NCBI RefSeq assembly: GCF_016405885.1
Contig: NZ_JAEKGC010000011.1
Span: forward strand, 1-64,000
Length of the DNA: 64,000 nucleotides
Reading direction: 5' to 3'
Source of the DNA: Arthrobacter sp. MSA 4-2
GTDB lineage: Bacteria; Actinomycetota; Actinomycetes; Actinomycetales; Micrococcaceae
The notes under the pieces are model-generated. The model saw only the letters and a program-made list of their open reading frames with translations, did no database searches and was not told the origin of the DNA. The position numbers were made by a program, and so were the translations under genes. How positions within the stretch are numbered: the stretch's first letter is position 1; the number at the start of each line of letters is the position of its first letter. Of the stretch, positions 1 to 9,233 are shown in pieces.

Positions 1-84
1 GTGGTCACCTACCTCAACCGGGTCGGCCTCGCCGCCCGCGACCCCTTCGACTGCCCCATGGTCAACAAGTACCGCCGGCAGTAG
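1..84 (+). CDS. C-terminal fragment of an unidentified protein
   Basis: An open frame runs from the left edge to a TAG stop at 82-84 and gives 27 residues ending VNKYRRQ. The start and any domain lie outside the window, so I cannot name the family. The assignment as a real gene end rests on a perfect 15-bp hairpin that begins 12 bases after the stop, as expected for a terminator, and on high-GC third positions in this frame. No other frame on either strand offers a better explanation for these bases. Confidence 0.5.
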   Translation: MVTYLNRVGLAARDPFDCPMVNKYRRQ

Positions 85-95
85 CCTCGCCCTCC

Positions 96-130
96 AAGGA
101 CGTCCCGCACCCCCGGTGCGGGACGTCCTT
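96..130 (+). terminator. Strong hairpin terminator
   Basis: AAGGACGTCCCGCAC (96-110), loop CCCCG, then its exact complement (116-130): a perfect 15-bp stem. It follows the stop at 84 directly. There is no long T tract, which is common in GC-rich actinobacteria. Confidence 0.75.
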
Positions 131-246
131 GGGTTAAGGCACCCGGACGGGCGGCGGCAAGTCAATCATCAGTATGCTTCCTATTTTGCTCGGACTGCGG
201 GTAGCGTTGACCCTTCGGACCAACCCCGCGCCCTTGAAGGAGCACA

Positions 247-477
247 ATGTTTTTCCTGTTCGGCCTCACCACCCGCGAGCGCGTCCTGTTCTCCCGCTCC
301 GCCAGCTGCCACTTCTGCGGGCGCTTCGCACCACAGCAGGTTATTCAGCGGGCCACGAAATTCACGCTGTTCTTCATCCCGCTGCTGACGGTGCGCAAGA
401 GCCGTCTTCTGGTGTGCACCAACTGCGGAGGGGCCTCGCCGCTCAGCGCGCAGCAGCAGCGGGCCATGGCGGCCTAA
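247..477 (+). CDS. Small zinc-ribbon protein
   Basis: A 76-residue protein with two cysteine pairs, CHFC (Cys21, Cys24) and CTNC (Cys57, Cys60), spaced as in a zinc ribbon that binds one Zn(II). Between them is a hydrophobic stretch (TLFFIPLL) that could be a short beta hairpin or membrane-facing segment. The sequence GAAGGAG at 236-242 sits four bases before the ATG, so the start is well supported. It is free-standing, after a terminator and before a convergent lyase gene. Similar tiny zinc ribbons are common and uncharacterised in Micrococcaceae; the cellular role is unknown. Confidence 0.75.
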   Translation: MFFLFGLTTRERVLFSRSASCHFCGRFAPQQVIQRATKFTLFFIPLLTVRKSRLLVCTNCGGASPLSAQQQRAMAA

Positions 478-501
478 GGCGCCGGACGGCGACCTACCGG
501 C

Positions 502-1347
502 TCAGGCGTTCCAGAGTCCGTAGGAGTCGGCGAGCGAGGAAATCTTCTGCGCCCGCGCCAGCCGCGGAAGGTAGGAGCCGTCCCCCACCACCGCACCGGC
601 GGCATGGGCGCTGAGCAGCTCCACAGCCCACTGGATCTCCGATTCGCTCGGGGAGAGCGCCCGGTTGATCGTGTCGGTCGCGTCAGGTGAAAGGCACAGC
701 TTGCCGGTCATCCCCATTGAGGCGGTGACCCGGCTCGCCTGCAGCAGCTCATCACCGAGCGCACCGACGGTCGGGCCGTCGATGGGGCCCGGGAGCTGGC
801 CGACGCGGGACGCGACAACAAGCTTTGACCGCGCATAGGCAAGTGCCATTGGGTCGTCCGAGGCGCCGGTGTCGCGGCGGAAGTCGCCGACGCCGAAGGC
901 CAGGCGGAACGTTCCTGGAGCACTCGCGATGGCTGTGGCGTTTTCGATGCCAAGCGCCGATTCCACCAGGGCGAGGACCGGGGTTCCGGCCTTGAGGCGC
1001 ATGGCGGTATGGGTCACCTGCTCCGGTTTCTCCGTCATCGCGAGCATCACCCCCCGCAGCCCCGGGAGCCCGGAGAGGGCCGCGAGGTCATCGGCCCAGT
1101 AGTCGGTTTCGATCCCGTTGACGCGCACCCAGGCGGTCATGCCGCTGGACAGCGCCTCAACGACCCGGTCCCGCGCCTCAACCTTCGCGTCGGCGGGCAC
1201 CGCGTCTTCCATATCGAAGATGACTGAGTCCGCCTCGGAGGCGAGCGCCGGGGCGAAGTTGGCCTCCGAGGCCGCTGAAGCCAGCAGCCAGGATCGGGAA
1301 AGTTTGGCTGGGAGCGCGGCGGCGCGGCTGTTTCGAAGGGAGGCCAT
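502..1347 (-). CDS. HpcH/HpaI aldolase / CitE-like lyase
   Basis: A 281-residue TIM-barrel protein of the citrate lyase beta (CitE) family, which cleaves or hydrolyses CoA thioesters such as malyl-CoA or citryl/citramalyl-CoA with Mg2+. Visible motifs are DSVIFDMEDAVP (metal-binding Glu/Asp region), WVRVNG (substrate Arg), ALVESALGIENA (second metal-binding Glu) and a glycine-rich FGVGDF. The family is usually 270-300 residues, so it appears complete. No citrate lyase alpha or gamma gene is adjacent, so it is not part of a citrate lyase complex; a stand-alone thioesterase or lyase is more likely. The minus strand shows TAGTGT, six bases, then ATG, so the mRNA is probably leaderless. The exact substrate is unknown. 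Confidence 0.85.
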   Translation of the reverse strand: MASLRNSRAAALPAKLSRSWLLASAASEANFAPALASEADSVIFDMEDAVPADAKVEARDRVVEALSSGMTAWVRVNGIETDYWADDLAALSGLPGLRGVMLAMTEKPEQVTHTAMRLKAGTPVLALVESALGIENATAIASAPGTFRLAFGVGDFRRDTGASDDPMALAYARSKLVVASRVGQLPGPIDGPTVGALGDELLQASRVTASMGMTGKLCLSPDATDTINRALSPSESEIQWAVELLSAHAAGAVVGDGSYLPRLARAQKISSLADSYGLWNA

Positions 1348-1482
1348 AGGGAAACACTACTGAGGGGGACGGCCCATTATCCAACGGGGACGGATCAGCC
1401 CCGGAAAATCACCCACGCGGGGCGCTGTTCATCATCGGCCCGGCTGCGGCGGTACGGGTCCGGCCTCGGTAGGCTTTCTGCC

Positions 1483-2487
1483 ATGGCTAAGGATGAGACC
1501 GTTCTCGACCTCCTCGGAATCGACGAGGCCAGCGAACGCATCTACCACCTTGTGCTGCGGCAGGGGGCGGCGAGCGTCCCCGTGGTGGCGGAACAGCTCG
1601 GGATCTCCCACACGGAGGCCGAGGACCGCCTCGATACACTGCGCGGGATGGGCCTTGTCGCCCGGCGGGCCACCGAGGACGGCGACTACGCGCCGGTCGA
1701 TCCCCGGTTTGCCCTGCGGATCCTCACCGACCGGCACAGCGACGGCCTGGCCCGCATCCGCGACCACATCGGGGTGCTGGCGGACCAGTTCGACGCCGGG
1801 CGCTCGAGCCAGGCCGACGCGCCCCAGACGCAGGTCCTCAGCGGCGCCGATGCGCTGGCCGCCTGGTACGTGCGGCTGCAGCACCAGGCCGGCCGGGAAT
1901 TCCTTGCCTTCGACCGCCCTCCCTACGTGTCGGCATCCTCGAACCCGCTCGAACCCGTGGTGCTCGACCGCGGCGTGTCGTGGCGGGCCATCTACTCGGC
2001 CGCCAGCTTCGAGCACGAGGGCAGCTGGGAGGAGGTCCAACGACTTGTCGCCCGCGGGGAACAGGCGCGGGCGACCCAAGAGCTTCCCCTCAAGCTGGCC
2101 ATTGCCGACCGCACGGTCGCCATGGTGTCCCTCACTCTGGAGGGGGAGCGCTTCGACGCGCTAGTCACCGAGTCGCCTCCGCTGGTTGAGGCCCTCTGCC
2201 AGCTGTTCGAGTTCTACTGGCGCTCGGCCATCCCGGTGGGGGAAACCGCCGGGACGCTCGCCCGGGACCTCAAGACCCCGGGGCGCCGGGTGGAGCGGGC
2301 GCCGACCCCGGAGGAACATGCGATGCTCACCCTGATCGGCGCCGGCCTGAAGGACGAGGTCATCGCCCGCCAACTCGGCATGTCCGCGCGCACCCTGCGC
2401 CGCAGGAGCCAGGACCTCATGGCGGAGCTGGGAGCAGCCAACCGGTTCCAGGCGGGAGCGGAGGCGGCACGACGCGGGTGGCTGTGA
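1483..2487 (+). CDS. TrmB-like/LuxR hybrid transcriptional regulator
   Basis: A 334-residue cytoplasmic regulator. Residues about 10-60 form a TrmB-type winged helix (ERIYHLVLRQ, then VAEQLGISHTEAEDRLDTL). The middle third is a ligand or partner domain I cannot name. Residues about 270-334 are a LuxR-type helix-turn-helix (LIGAGLKDEVIARQLGMSAR, TLRRRSQDLMAELGA). It lies 138 bp upstream of the secreted subtilase and in the same orientation, so the protease is a likely target. TAGGCT stands seven bases before the ATG and no Shine-Dalgarno is seen, suggesting a leaderless mRNA. It is a paralogue of the regulator at 21289-22257, with the same domain order and the shared C-terminal signature RFQAG. 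Confidence 0.85.
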   Translation: MAKDETVLDLLGIDEASERIYHLVLRQGAASVPVVAEQLGISHTEAEDRLDTLRGMGLVARRATEDGDYAPVDPRFALRILTDRHSDGLARIRDHIGVLADQFDAGRSSQADAPQTQVLSGADALAAWYVRLQHQAGREFLAFDRPPYVSASSNPLEPVVLDRGVSWRAIYSAASFEHEGSWEEVQRLVARGEQARATQELPLKLAIADRTVAMVSLTLEGERFDALVTESPPLVEALCQLFEFYWRSAIPVGETAGTLARDLKTPGRRVERAPTPEEHAMLTLIGAGLKDEVIARQLGMSARTLRRRSQDLMAELGAANRFQAGAEAARRGWL

Positions 2488-2625
2488 CGGTTCGATGACG
2501 CACTAGAACCCCCGTTCAACTATTTTCTGGCCTCCTGCGGCCAGAGGCCGCTCGCGGCCATTCATTTTGGGTATCCGCCCGTAGAGTTACGGCACGCCAA
2601 AAGGCGATCGTGACGAAGGATGTCC

Positions 2626-5600
2626 ATGTCGATACTCGGTTCCCGTTCCTTAGCCCACCTTGCCGGAGGCACCGCGGTGCTCGCGGTCCTCGCCGGCGGC
2701 CTTACGGCCGTTGAGGCGCCTCCAGCCTCCGCCGCCAATAAATCCCAACGCGTCATCATCGAGTTCGAGGGCGAGCACGCGCTCGCCCGACTCGGAGACA
2801 CCGAAGCCAACGCACTGCGGAAGGGATCGGGAAACGCCCGTTCCGCGGCGCAGAGCGCCTACCGCTCGGCCCGCGCCGAGGTGACCGAGGCGCAGGAGAG
2901 CGTCCTTGCCGAGGCAGAAGCCCGCGGCATCCGGCTCGAAAAGACCCGGCACGTCACCGGCGTGCTGAACGCCGTCATTGCCACGGTTGACCCGGTCCAG
3001 CTCGAAGCGCTCCGCGGGATTCCCGGCGTGGTCCGGGTGAACCTCGACCGCCAGGTCCACTCACTCGAGACAGCCCCGGCACCGACCGAGCCTTCCGACG
3101 AGGCGGAGGCGACGACTGCACCGACTCCGCCCGCCGAAAAGCCGACGCCTCCTACCGACCCCACAGCCCCGGCGCCCACGCCGAAGGCGACGCCGAAGCC
3201 CTCAGCGAAGCCCGCCCCTACAGACGCACCGACGCCGGCCAAGAACGCCCAGCCCGATGCCGATGCCCCGACGACGGCGGAAACCGCCGCCGGGAAGGGC
3301 TCGGTCGTCGCTGTCCTCGACACCGGAATCGACTACTCGCTGCCGGAACTGGGCGGTGGATTCGGCGAGGGCTTCAAGGTGGTGGACGGGTACGACTTCG
3401 TCAATGACGACGACGACCCGATGGACGATCACTATCACGGCACGCACGTCGCCGGAATTGTCGCCGGGACCGGTGCGGCAACCGGCGTGGCGCCCGAGGC
3501 GGCCCTCACTGCCTACAAAGTGCTCAACGCCGAGGGCTCGGGATGGGAATCGACGATCATCGCCGGGATCGAAGCCGCGGCGGACCCGGTCGGCGCCCAC
3601 CCGGCCGATGTGATCAATATGAGCCTCGGCGGTCCAGGGGATGGAAACGACGCCCTAGGTGACGCAGCGTCAAACGCCACAAAGAGCGGCGTCCTGGTGG
3701 TCGCCGCCGCAGGAAATGAAGGCCCTGGGGAAGCGACCATCGGAACGCCCGCAGCGGCCGCGGACGTCCTCGCCGTCGGCGCATCGGTGACCGACTACCG
3801 GGTCGCCACGGCGGCGCTCGCCGCTCCCATGCAGCGCACACTCACCACCTGGCGGGCGCCGTTCAGCGCGAATCCGCCGGAACAGGACCTCACCGCACCG
3901 GTGGTCGCCCTCGGTGGGGCAGGAACGCCCGAAGACTTCGACGCGGCCGGCGATGTTGCCGGCAAGATCGTCGCCCATCAGAGGGAACTCCCCCGAAGCG
4001 CCACCGAATCCGCCGGCGGCCTCCCCGGGATCGCCCGGCTCGCCGAGGAGCGCGGCGCGGCGGCAGTCATCTTCTACAGCCCTCCTCCTGAGAGCGACAC
4101 CCCACCCGTCGGGCCCGGGGATCCCACGGGCCCCGGGCTGGATCCGGGCATCACCGATGCCGCACCGAGCGCGTCAGGGCACCTCGCCCAGAGCAGTGAT
4201 TCACGGTTGGATTCGGTCGTTGTCCTCGGGATGAAGAACTCGGAATACGCTGCCTTCGCCGAAGCGGTGGAGGAGGGAACTGCCCGGATCACCATCTCGT
4301 CGGTCGACGCGACCGACACCATCGCCAGCTTCAGCTCCCGCGGACCAACGGTCCTCAGCCGGCTCAAGCCCGAAATCGTTGCTCCCGGTCTGGATATCCT
4401 CTCAATGGTTCCCTCCACCTTCGGGGCGCCCGGCAATGTCGCCCGGCTCTCCGGAACGTCGATGGCCTCGCCCTTCGTCGCGGGAGCCGCGGCCATCGCG
4501 AGCGCCCAGCATCCCGACCTGGACCCGGCATCGCTTCGCTCGCTCCTCGTGGGGAGTTCGAAGGAGCTCGCGGGAGCGTCCGCACGGCTCTCCCCCACCC
4601 TCCAAGGCGCAGGCCGGGCCGACACGGGCACGCTGAAGAAGGCAAGCGTTCTCGCATCACCGTCGTCCCTCGGGTTCGGCCAGGCCGACGCCCGGGGGGA
4701 CCGGCCCGTTCCCCTCGAATTCGCCCTGAAGAACCTTTCCACCGAGCCGGTCTCCGCGCGGCTTGAGGTCCTTCCCTCAGACCGCAGCGCCGGTGAACTG
4801 ACGCTGAGCAGCCCCGAGGTCACGATCGCGCCCGGCGCCTCGGTCCCGGTGGAGGCGGTGGCATCCGCAACGGTGTCCGAGGCGGACTCGGAGCTCTCGG
4901 GGGTCATCGTCGCCCGTCTGAGCGACGGCACCGAGGTGCGCATCCCCTACCTGCAGCTCTCGCGCCGCCTCTCGGTCACCGCTACGCCCCAGCCCGCGGC
5001 TCCCGGAACGACGAGGGTCCTGATTAGCTCCTTCCTTCGCCTTGACGAGGCACCGGTCCTGACGGTGTCCCGCAACGGCGGGACCGGCGAACCGTTCACC
5101 GTCGCCGCGGTTCCGTCGCCGTCGATGCCCGGCTGGTACAGCGCCGACGTTGAGGCACGCGATGTGGGTGCCTACACCCTCACCGCCACCGGCGTCACCG
5201 GCGGCAGCCAGGTCGCGGGGTCAGGCTCGATGGAAGTCGTCTCCGGTGAAACCTCCGGGGACACGTGGAAGCAGGTGGGGCGGAACGCCAGTTCGGACCA
5301 GCTCGCTGTTTCGCCGGCCGCGCCCGGAACCGCACTGCAGACGACGTCGACGTCGGTGCGCCCCTTCGTCACCACCGACCACGGCGCCTCGTGGCGGCAG
5401 GTGAGGTCCCTGCCGGTGGCCGACGGCAGGGGTATCCCCATTGCCGACCCGAAAAACGGCAAGGCCTTCTGGTACGCCGTCAACGGCGGAGGGACGAATC
5501 CGCCCATGGACCCAAGCTACGCCGGGCGCCTGCTGCGCACGGAGGACCTCGGGAAGACCTGGAGTGTCCTGCCGATGCCCGACAAGCACGTCGCCGCGGT

Positions 5601-7164
5601 CGTCAATGACGGCAGCAGGCTTGCCGTCCTCACGGCGGACGGGGTGGAAATCAGCCTGGACGGAGGGACCACCTGGTCCCACGAGCCCTTCCGCTGGGCG
5701 GGAGCGGTGACCGGCGCCGCGCTGCAGAACGGCAACCTGCTGGTCACCGCGTTCGACCGGGTCTGGCGGGTCGAGGACATCTTTGGAAGCCCCGGCACCC
5801 CCGAACAGGTGTACGAATCCCCTGACCGGAGCATCACCGGGGTCGCCGCGACCGGCTCGGTGGTGGCCGTCAGCGAACGCGAACGGGTCACCACCTCGAC
5901 CGACGGAGGCTCGACGTGGAGGACAACCGAGCCGCTTGGATCCTTCGCCATCAATGTCCACGCGGTGGGAGATGAACTCATCCGGGCCACCAGCAACAAC
6001 GGATATGCCCGCTCCACCGACAACGGCGTCACCTGGAAGGACTTCACCTACCCGGGCGGCGGCGGTGGCATCGGCAGCGACTTCGCCCGGTGGCCGGACG
6101 ATCGACGTTCCCTGCTCGTGGCGATGGAAGCGGGCGGCCTTTACGCCTCACGCAACGACGGAGACTCCTTCAAGCGGCTGGGCGTGGCTGCCACGACCAT
6201 CAAGGACGTCATCGCTTCGACCGATGCCAAGGGCGCCCCGCGCCTGTTCGTGTCCGACGATCAGGGCTCCGCATCGCGCGAGCTTCCGGCCGGGCGCAAG
6301 CTGCCCGCCAACATCGTCGAATGGGGCCCCACGGGCGGGGAGGGTATGATCGGCGTCCGCTCCGACGAACTGGAGCAGGACGCCGGGGACCGGAACGCCC
6401 TGTGGAGGACCCGCGTGGATGCCTGGTTCGCCCACCGGATCGAGGTGAGCTCCGACGGCGGAGCAACCTGGACGCAGGCCGGCAGGTCGTCCCGCGGACA
6501 GGTGATCCACGACCTTGAGGCCAGCCCGACCACGACAGCGCACGGCGCTGGGAGCTACGCGGACTTCGGGGACAGGGGCCTCATGGTCACCCGTGACGCC
6601 TGGCAGACCTGGGAGACATACCAGCACCCGATCACCATCCGGAACATCGCCATCGACCCCTCGAACGACACCCGGATGTGGCTTGCCGCCGACGAGGGAC
6701 TCTACCTCTCGGAGGACGACGGAGCCACGATCCGTCAGGTGCAGGAAGGGGAAACCTCAACCGTCTGGGTCAATCCGGCCGATCCGCTCCACGTCGTCGC
6801 CGGGGGCCGGGGCATCTCCGTCTCGACCGACGGGGGGAAGAGCTTCACCCGCTCGGACGTCGGCGGGATCGATATGTACACCAGTTCGATCACCGAGGCC
6901 GTGGTGAAGGGTAAGCGCGGGAACCAGACCGTCCTGTTCGCCGGGTCGACCACCTTCCGTCCCACTCCCCTGTGGGTCCATGGCCGCGGGGTGCTCGCGA
7001 GCCTGGACGGGGGTATCACCTGGAAGAACGTGTCCGCCGGACTGGCGTCCACCTCGGTCACCTCGCTCGATGCGAGCGACGACGGGAAGTGGCTGTTCGT
7101 CGGCACCCGGCAGGGCGGACTGTTCCGCGCCGACGCCGCCGAACTGATCAAGGCCGCCGGCTGA
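2626..7164 (+). CDS. Secreted S8 subtilase with PA insert and C-terminal Asp-box propeller
   Basis: About 1512 residues. A Sec signal peptide (LAGGTAVLAVLAGG, ending PPASAA) is followed by an I9 inhibitor-like propeptide, a Pro/Thr/Ala linker (about residues 147-220) and a subtilisin domain. The triad is Asp232 (VLDTGID), His274 (GTHVAG) and Ser612 (GTSMASP), with oxyanion Asn in AAAGNEG. The insert between His and Ser resembles a PA domain. After an Fn3-like region come about 11 Asp-box repeats (S/T-x-D-x-G-x-T-W, residues about 915-1465), as in BNR/sialidase propellers. It should be an exported protease whose propeller binds glycans or protein. No sortase motif or C-terminal membrane helix is seen, so it is probably released. 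Two ATGs compete: GAAGG touches the one at 2620 but lies six bases before 2626, so 2626 is preferred. The stop lies inside a 16-bp repeat array. Confidence 0.9.
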   Translation: MSILGSRSLAHLAGGTAVLAVLAGGLTAVEAPPASAANKSQRVIIEFEGEHALARLGDTEANALRKGSGNARSAAQSAYRSARAEVTEAQESVLAEAEARGIRLEKTRHVTGVLNAVIATVDPVQLEALRGIPGVVRVNLDRQVHSLETAPAPTEPSDEAEATTAPTPPAEKPTPPTDPTAPAPTPKATPKPSAKPAPTDAPTPAKNAQPDADAPTTAETAAGKGSVVAVLDTGIDYSLPELGGGFGEGFKVVDGYDFVNDDDDPMDDHYHGTHVAGIVAGTGAATGVAPEAALTAYKVLNAEGSGWESTIIAGIEAAADPVGAHPADVINMSLGGPGDGNDALGDAASNATKSGVLVVAAAGNEGPGEATIGTPAAAADVLAVGASVTDYRVATAALAAPMQRTLTTWRAPFSANPPEQDLTAPVVALGGAGTPEDFDAAGDVAGKIVAHQRELPRSATESAGGLPGIARLAEERGAAAVIFYSPPPESDTPPVGPGDPTGPGLDPGITDAAPSASGHLAQSSDSRLDSVVVLGMKNSEYAAFAEAVEEGTARITISSVDATDTIASFSSRGPTVLSRLKPEIVAPGLDILSMVPSTFGAPGNVARLSGTSMASPFVAGAAAIASAQHPDLDPASLRSLLVGSSKELAGASARLSPTLQGAGRADTGTLKKASVLASPSSLGFGQADARGDRPVPLEFALKNLSTEPVSARLEVLPSDRSAGELTLSSPEVTIAPGASVPVEAVASATVSEADSELSGVIVARLSDGTEVRIPYLQLSRRLSVTATPQPAAPGTTRVLISSFLRLDEAPVLTVSRNGGTGEPFTVAAVPSPSMPGWYSADVEARDVGAYTLTATGVTGGSQVAGSGSMEVVSGETSGDTWKQVGRNASSDQLAVSPAAPGTALQTTSTSVRPFVTTDHGASWRQVRSLPVADGRGIPIADPKNGKAFWYAVNGGGTNPPMDPSYAGRLLRTEDLGKTWSVLPMPDKHVAAVVNDGSRLAVLTADGVEISLDGGTTWSHEPFRWAGAVTGAALQNGNLLVTAFDRVWRVEDIFGSPGTPEQVYESPDRSITGVAATGSVVAVSERERVTTSTDGGSTWRTTEPLGSFAINVHAVGDELIRATSNNGYARSTDNGVTWKDFTYPGGGGGIGSDFARWPDDRRSLLVAMEAGGLYASRNDGDSFKRLGVAATTIKDVIASTDAKGAPRLFVSDDQGSASRELPAGRKLPANIVEWGPTGGEGMIGVRSDELEQDAGDRNALWRTRVDAWFAHRIEVSSDGGATWTQAGRSSRGQVIHDLEASPTTTAHGAGSYADFGDRGLMVTRDAWQTWETYQHPITIRNIAIDPSNDTRMWLAADEGLYLSEDDGATIRQVQEGETSTVWVNPADPLHVVAGGRGISVSTDGGKSFTRSDVGGIDMYTSSITEAVVKGKRGNQTVLFAGSTTFRPTPLWVHGRGVLASLDGGITWKNVSAGLASTSVTSLDASDDGKWLFVGTRQGGLFRADAAELIKAAG

Positions 7165-7239
7165 TCAGCCCCTCCGCTGATCAGTTCTGTCCCTGATCGA
7201 ACCGCGGGCTGATCAGTCCCCACGCTGATCAGCCCGCAC
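7160..7239. repeat. Five-unit, 16-bp periodic array of CTGATCAG palindromes
   Basis: CTGATCAG occurs at 7161, 7177, 7209 and 7225, with a degenerate CTGATCGA at 7193: five copies exactly 16 bp apart. The seven bases between octamers vary, so only the palindrome and its phase are conserved. A sixth near-copy (CTGATCAA) sits 17 bp upstream in the coding sequence. The protease stop codon is inside the first unit and a terminator follows at 7242. It could be a multimeric protein-binding site or a 3' end element; the function is unknown. Confidence 0.85.
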
Positions 7240-7241
7240 CA

Positions 7242-7271
7242 GGGCCCGTCCGGCAGCCGCCGGGCGGGCCC
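7242..7271. terminator. Terminator between convergent genes
   Basis: GGGCCCGTCCGGC (7242-7254), loop AGCC, then GCCGGGCGGGCCC (7259-7271): a 13-bp stem with one T-G pair, followed by CTTTCGTC. It lies between the protease (plus) and the antiporter (minus) and can serve either strand. Confidence 0.75.
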
Positions 7272-7328
7272 TTTCGTCTGCGTCCCGCGCGCGCCGGCTT
7301 CCCCGCAGCGGGCGGACGGCGGCGGAAA

Positions 7329-9233
7329 TCAGCCAAGCACCTCGTCGAGGTAGCACCACCGCCACGACTCGCCCGGCTCGACGCTGCGCATCAGCGGATG
7401 CCCCGTGTTCCGGAAGTGCCGGTCGGCATGCAGGCCGGGCGAGGACTCACAGCATGCGACCTCGCCGCACTCGAGGCACATCCGCAGGTGCACCGGCGTC
7501 GTCCCCTCACGGGCGCAGTCAAGGCACCGGGGGGCTGCCGGCGTCTGCCGTTCGGGCGCGTCCTGCAGATGCGCGCACCCGTCCCGGACGGGCCGGTCCC
7601 GCGGGTCCGCCAAGGCGGCCGGGCCCACCGCAGGGACGGTTCCGCCGGCCTCGTCCGCTTCCTCGGCGAGGAACGTCTCAAGCATCGCCTCCTCGGAGTC
7701 GAGCCGCTCAAGGACCTCATCGACCACTTCGGCGGCATAGAGGCCCTGCCGCCGCAGCTTCAGCACCTCCCGGCGTTCGGCGTCGAGCATCACCATCCGC
7801 AGTTCGAAATACCGCTGGCTCGGTGTCTGGAGCTGCTCCTCCGGCGGCCCGAGGCGCTCCCAGGCCGCGGCGCTCCATTCCTTGGTGCGGCGGCGGAGCA
7901 TCCCGAGCAGCTCCGGTGAGTCCTCGGCGAGGATGCGCCCCTCGAGCTGGCCCAGGCCGGCCGCGGTGGATTGGCGCACCAGCAGGGCCCGCTGCAGCGC
8001 GTCCTCCCGGCGGTCGGGGCCGCGCAGCCCGAGCCGGCGCACCACCCAGGGCAGGCTGAAACCCTGGATGGCCAGGGTGCCGGCGGCCACGACGAGGGCG
8101 GCGAGGATGAGCACCGGCCGGTGCGGGATGTCCTCCGGGAGGACGAACACCGCCGCCAGCGTGACCACCCCGCGCATGCCGGCCCACGCGACGACGGCCG
8201 GGAACTGCCAGGGCAGCGGAGGTTCGGTGGTCCGGATCCGCGGAAGGAGCCGGGGCAGGTAGCTGGCAGGGAAGACCCAGACCGGGCGGAGCACGATGAC
8301 CGCCAGCAGGATGATGCCGCACACGGTCCAGACCCGTGCCGGGCCCATCGGGTCCATCAGCGCGGCGTCGACGATCGAGCGCACCTGCAGCCCGATGAGC
8401 AGGAACACCGCGTTCTCGAGGAGGAACTGGACCGTCGCCCAGTTGGTGCGCTGGCTCAGCCGTGAGGCACTGCCGGGCATCGAGGGCGTCCGGGTGCCGA
8501 TGATCAGGCCGGCGACGACGACTGCGAGCACCCCCGAGGTGTGGAGCGCCTCGGCGGGAAGGAACGCAACGAAGGGTGCGGCCAGGGACGTCGCCGTGTT
8601 GATCGGCACGTTCCGCACGCGCCTGCGGATGCCCAGCAGCACCAGGGCGGCGCAGGCGCCGATGAGCGCGCCGCCGGCGGCGGCCACCACGAATTCGAAG
8701 GCAATCTCGAGCAGGCTGATGCTCCCGGCGAGCGCGGCGACGGAGGAGCGCAGCAGCACCAGGGCGGTGGCGTCGTTGACGAGGGACTCCCCTTCGAGGA
8801 TCGCGACCGCCCGGCGGGGCATGCCCACCCGCCTGGCGATGGAGGTGGCGGCCACGGCGTCCGGGGGTGCGACGACGGCTCCGAGGGCGAAGGCAGCCGG
8901 AAGGGGTACCTCGGGGATCAGCCAGGCGACCACGAGTCCTATGGTGACCGTGCCGAAGATGACGTAGCCGACCGAGAGCAGCGCGATGGGCCGCTTGAGG
9001 GCCCGGAACTGCACGACGGGGGTCCGCAGGGCGGCCGCGTACAGCAGCGGCGGCAGGATGCCGATGAGCACCATCTCGGGGATGAGGCGCACCGGTGGGA
9101 TGAACGGCAGGTAGGACCCGATCACTCCGAGGATCACGAGCAGCAGCGGAGCCGACATCCGCCACCGGGTGGCCAGGGCGCTGGCGGCGCAGATGACGGC
9201 CACGATGGTGAGCAGGGTCAGGGCGAGGTTCAT
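7329..9233 (-). CDS. CPA1-type Na+/H+ antiporter with C-terminal UBP-type zinc finger
   Basis: A 634-residue membrane protein. About 12 membrane helices cover residues 1-420, beginning LTIVAVICAASALA, with family motifs such as LPPLLYAAAL and GESLVNDATALVL. These mark the Na+/H+ exchanger family, which trades cytoplasmic Na+ for protons. A soluble charged stretch follows, then a Cys/His-rich domain (GCAHL, RCLDC, MCLECGEVACC, HADRHFRNTGHP) matching a UBP-type zinc finger. In eukaryotes that fold binds the free C-terminus of ubiquitin; its bacterial ligand is not established. The start is the ATG at 9233, which overlaps the kinase stop in ATGA, so the two are translationally coupled. A longer frame to 9851 exists but only shadows the kinase. 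Last gene of a three-gene operon. Confidence 0.88.
   Translation of the reverse strand: MNLALTLLTIVAVICAASALATRWRMSAPLLLVILGVIGSYLPFIPPVRLIPEMVLIGILPPLLYAAALRTPVVQFRALKRPIALLSVGYVIFGTVTIGLVVAWLIPEVPLPAAFALGAVVAPPDAVAATSIARRVGMPRRAVAILEGESLVNDATALVLLRSSVAALAGSISLLEIAFEFVVAAAGGALIGACAALVLLGIRRRVRNVPINTATSLAAPFVAFLPAEALHTSGVLAVVVAGLIIGTRTPSMPGSASRLSQRTNWATVQFLLENAVFLLIGLQVRSIVDAALMDPMGPARVWTVCGIILLAVIVLRPVWVFPASYLPRLLPRIRTTEPPLPWQFPAVVAWAGMRGVVTLAAVFVLPEDIPHRPVLILAALVVAAGTLAIQGFSLPWVVRRLGLRGPDRREDALQRALLVRQSTAAGLGQLEGRILAEDSPELLGMLRRRTKEWSAAAWERLGPPEEQLQTPSQRYFELRMVMLDAERREVLKLRRQGLYAAEVVDEVLERLDSEEAMLETFLAEEADEAGGTVPAVGPAALADPRDRPVRDGCAHLQDAPERQTPAAPRCLDCAREGTTPVHLRMCLECGEVACCESSPGLHADRHFRNTGHPLMRSVEPGESWRWCYLDEVLG

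Noticed and set aside
502-1347. Subunit of a citrate lyase complex
   Set aside because: No alpha, gamma or accessory citrate lyase genes are adjacent; a stand-alone CitE-like enzyme fits better.
7160-7239. CRISPR array
   Set aside because: The repeat is only 8-9 bp with 7-bp spacers and no cas genes are near; it is a palindromic binding-site-like array.
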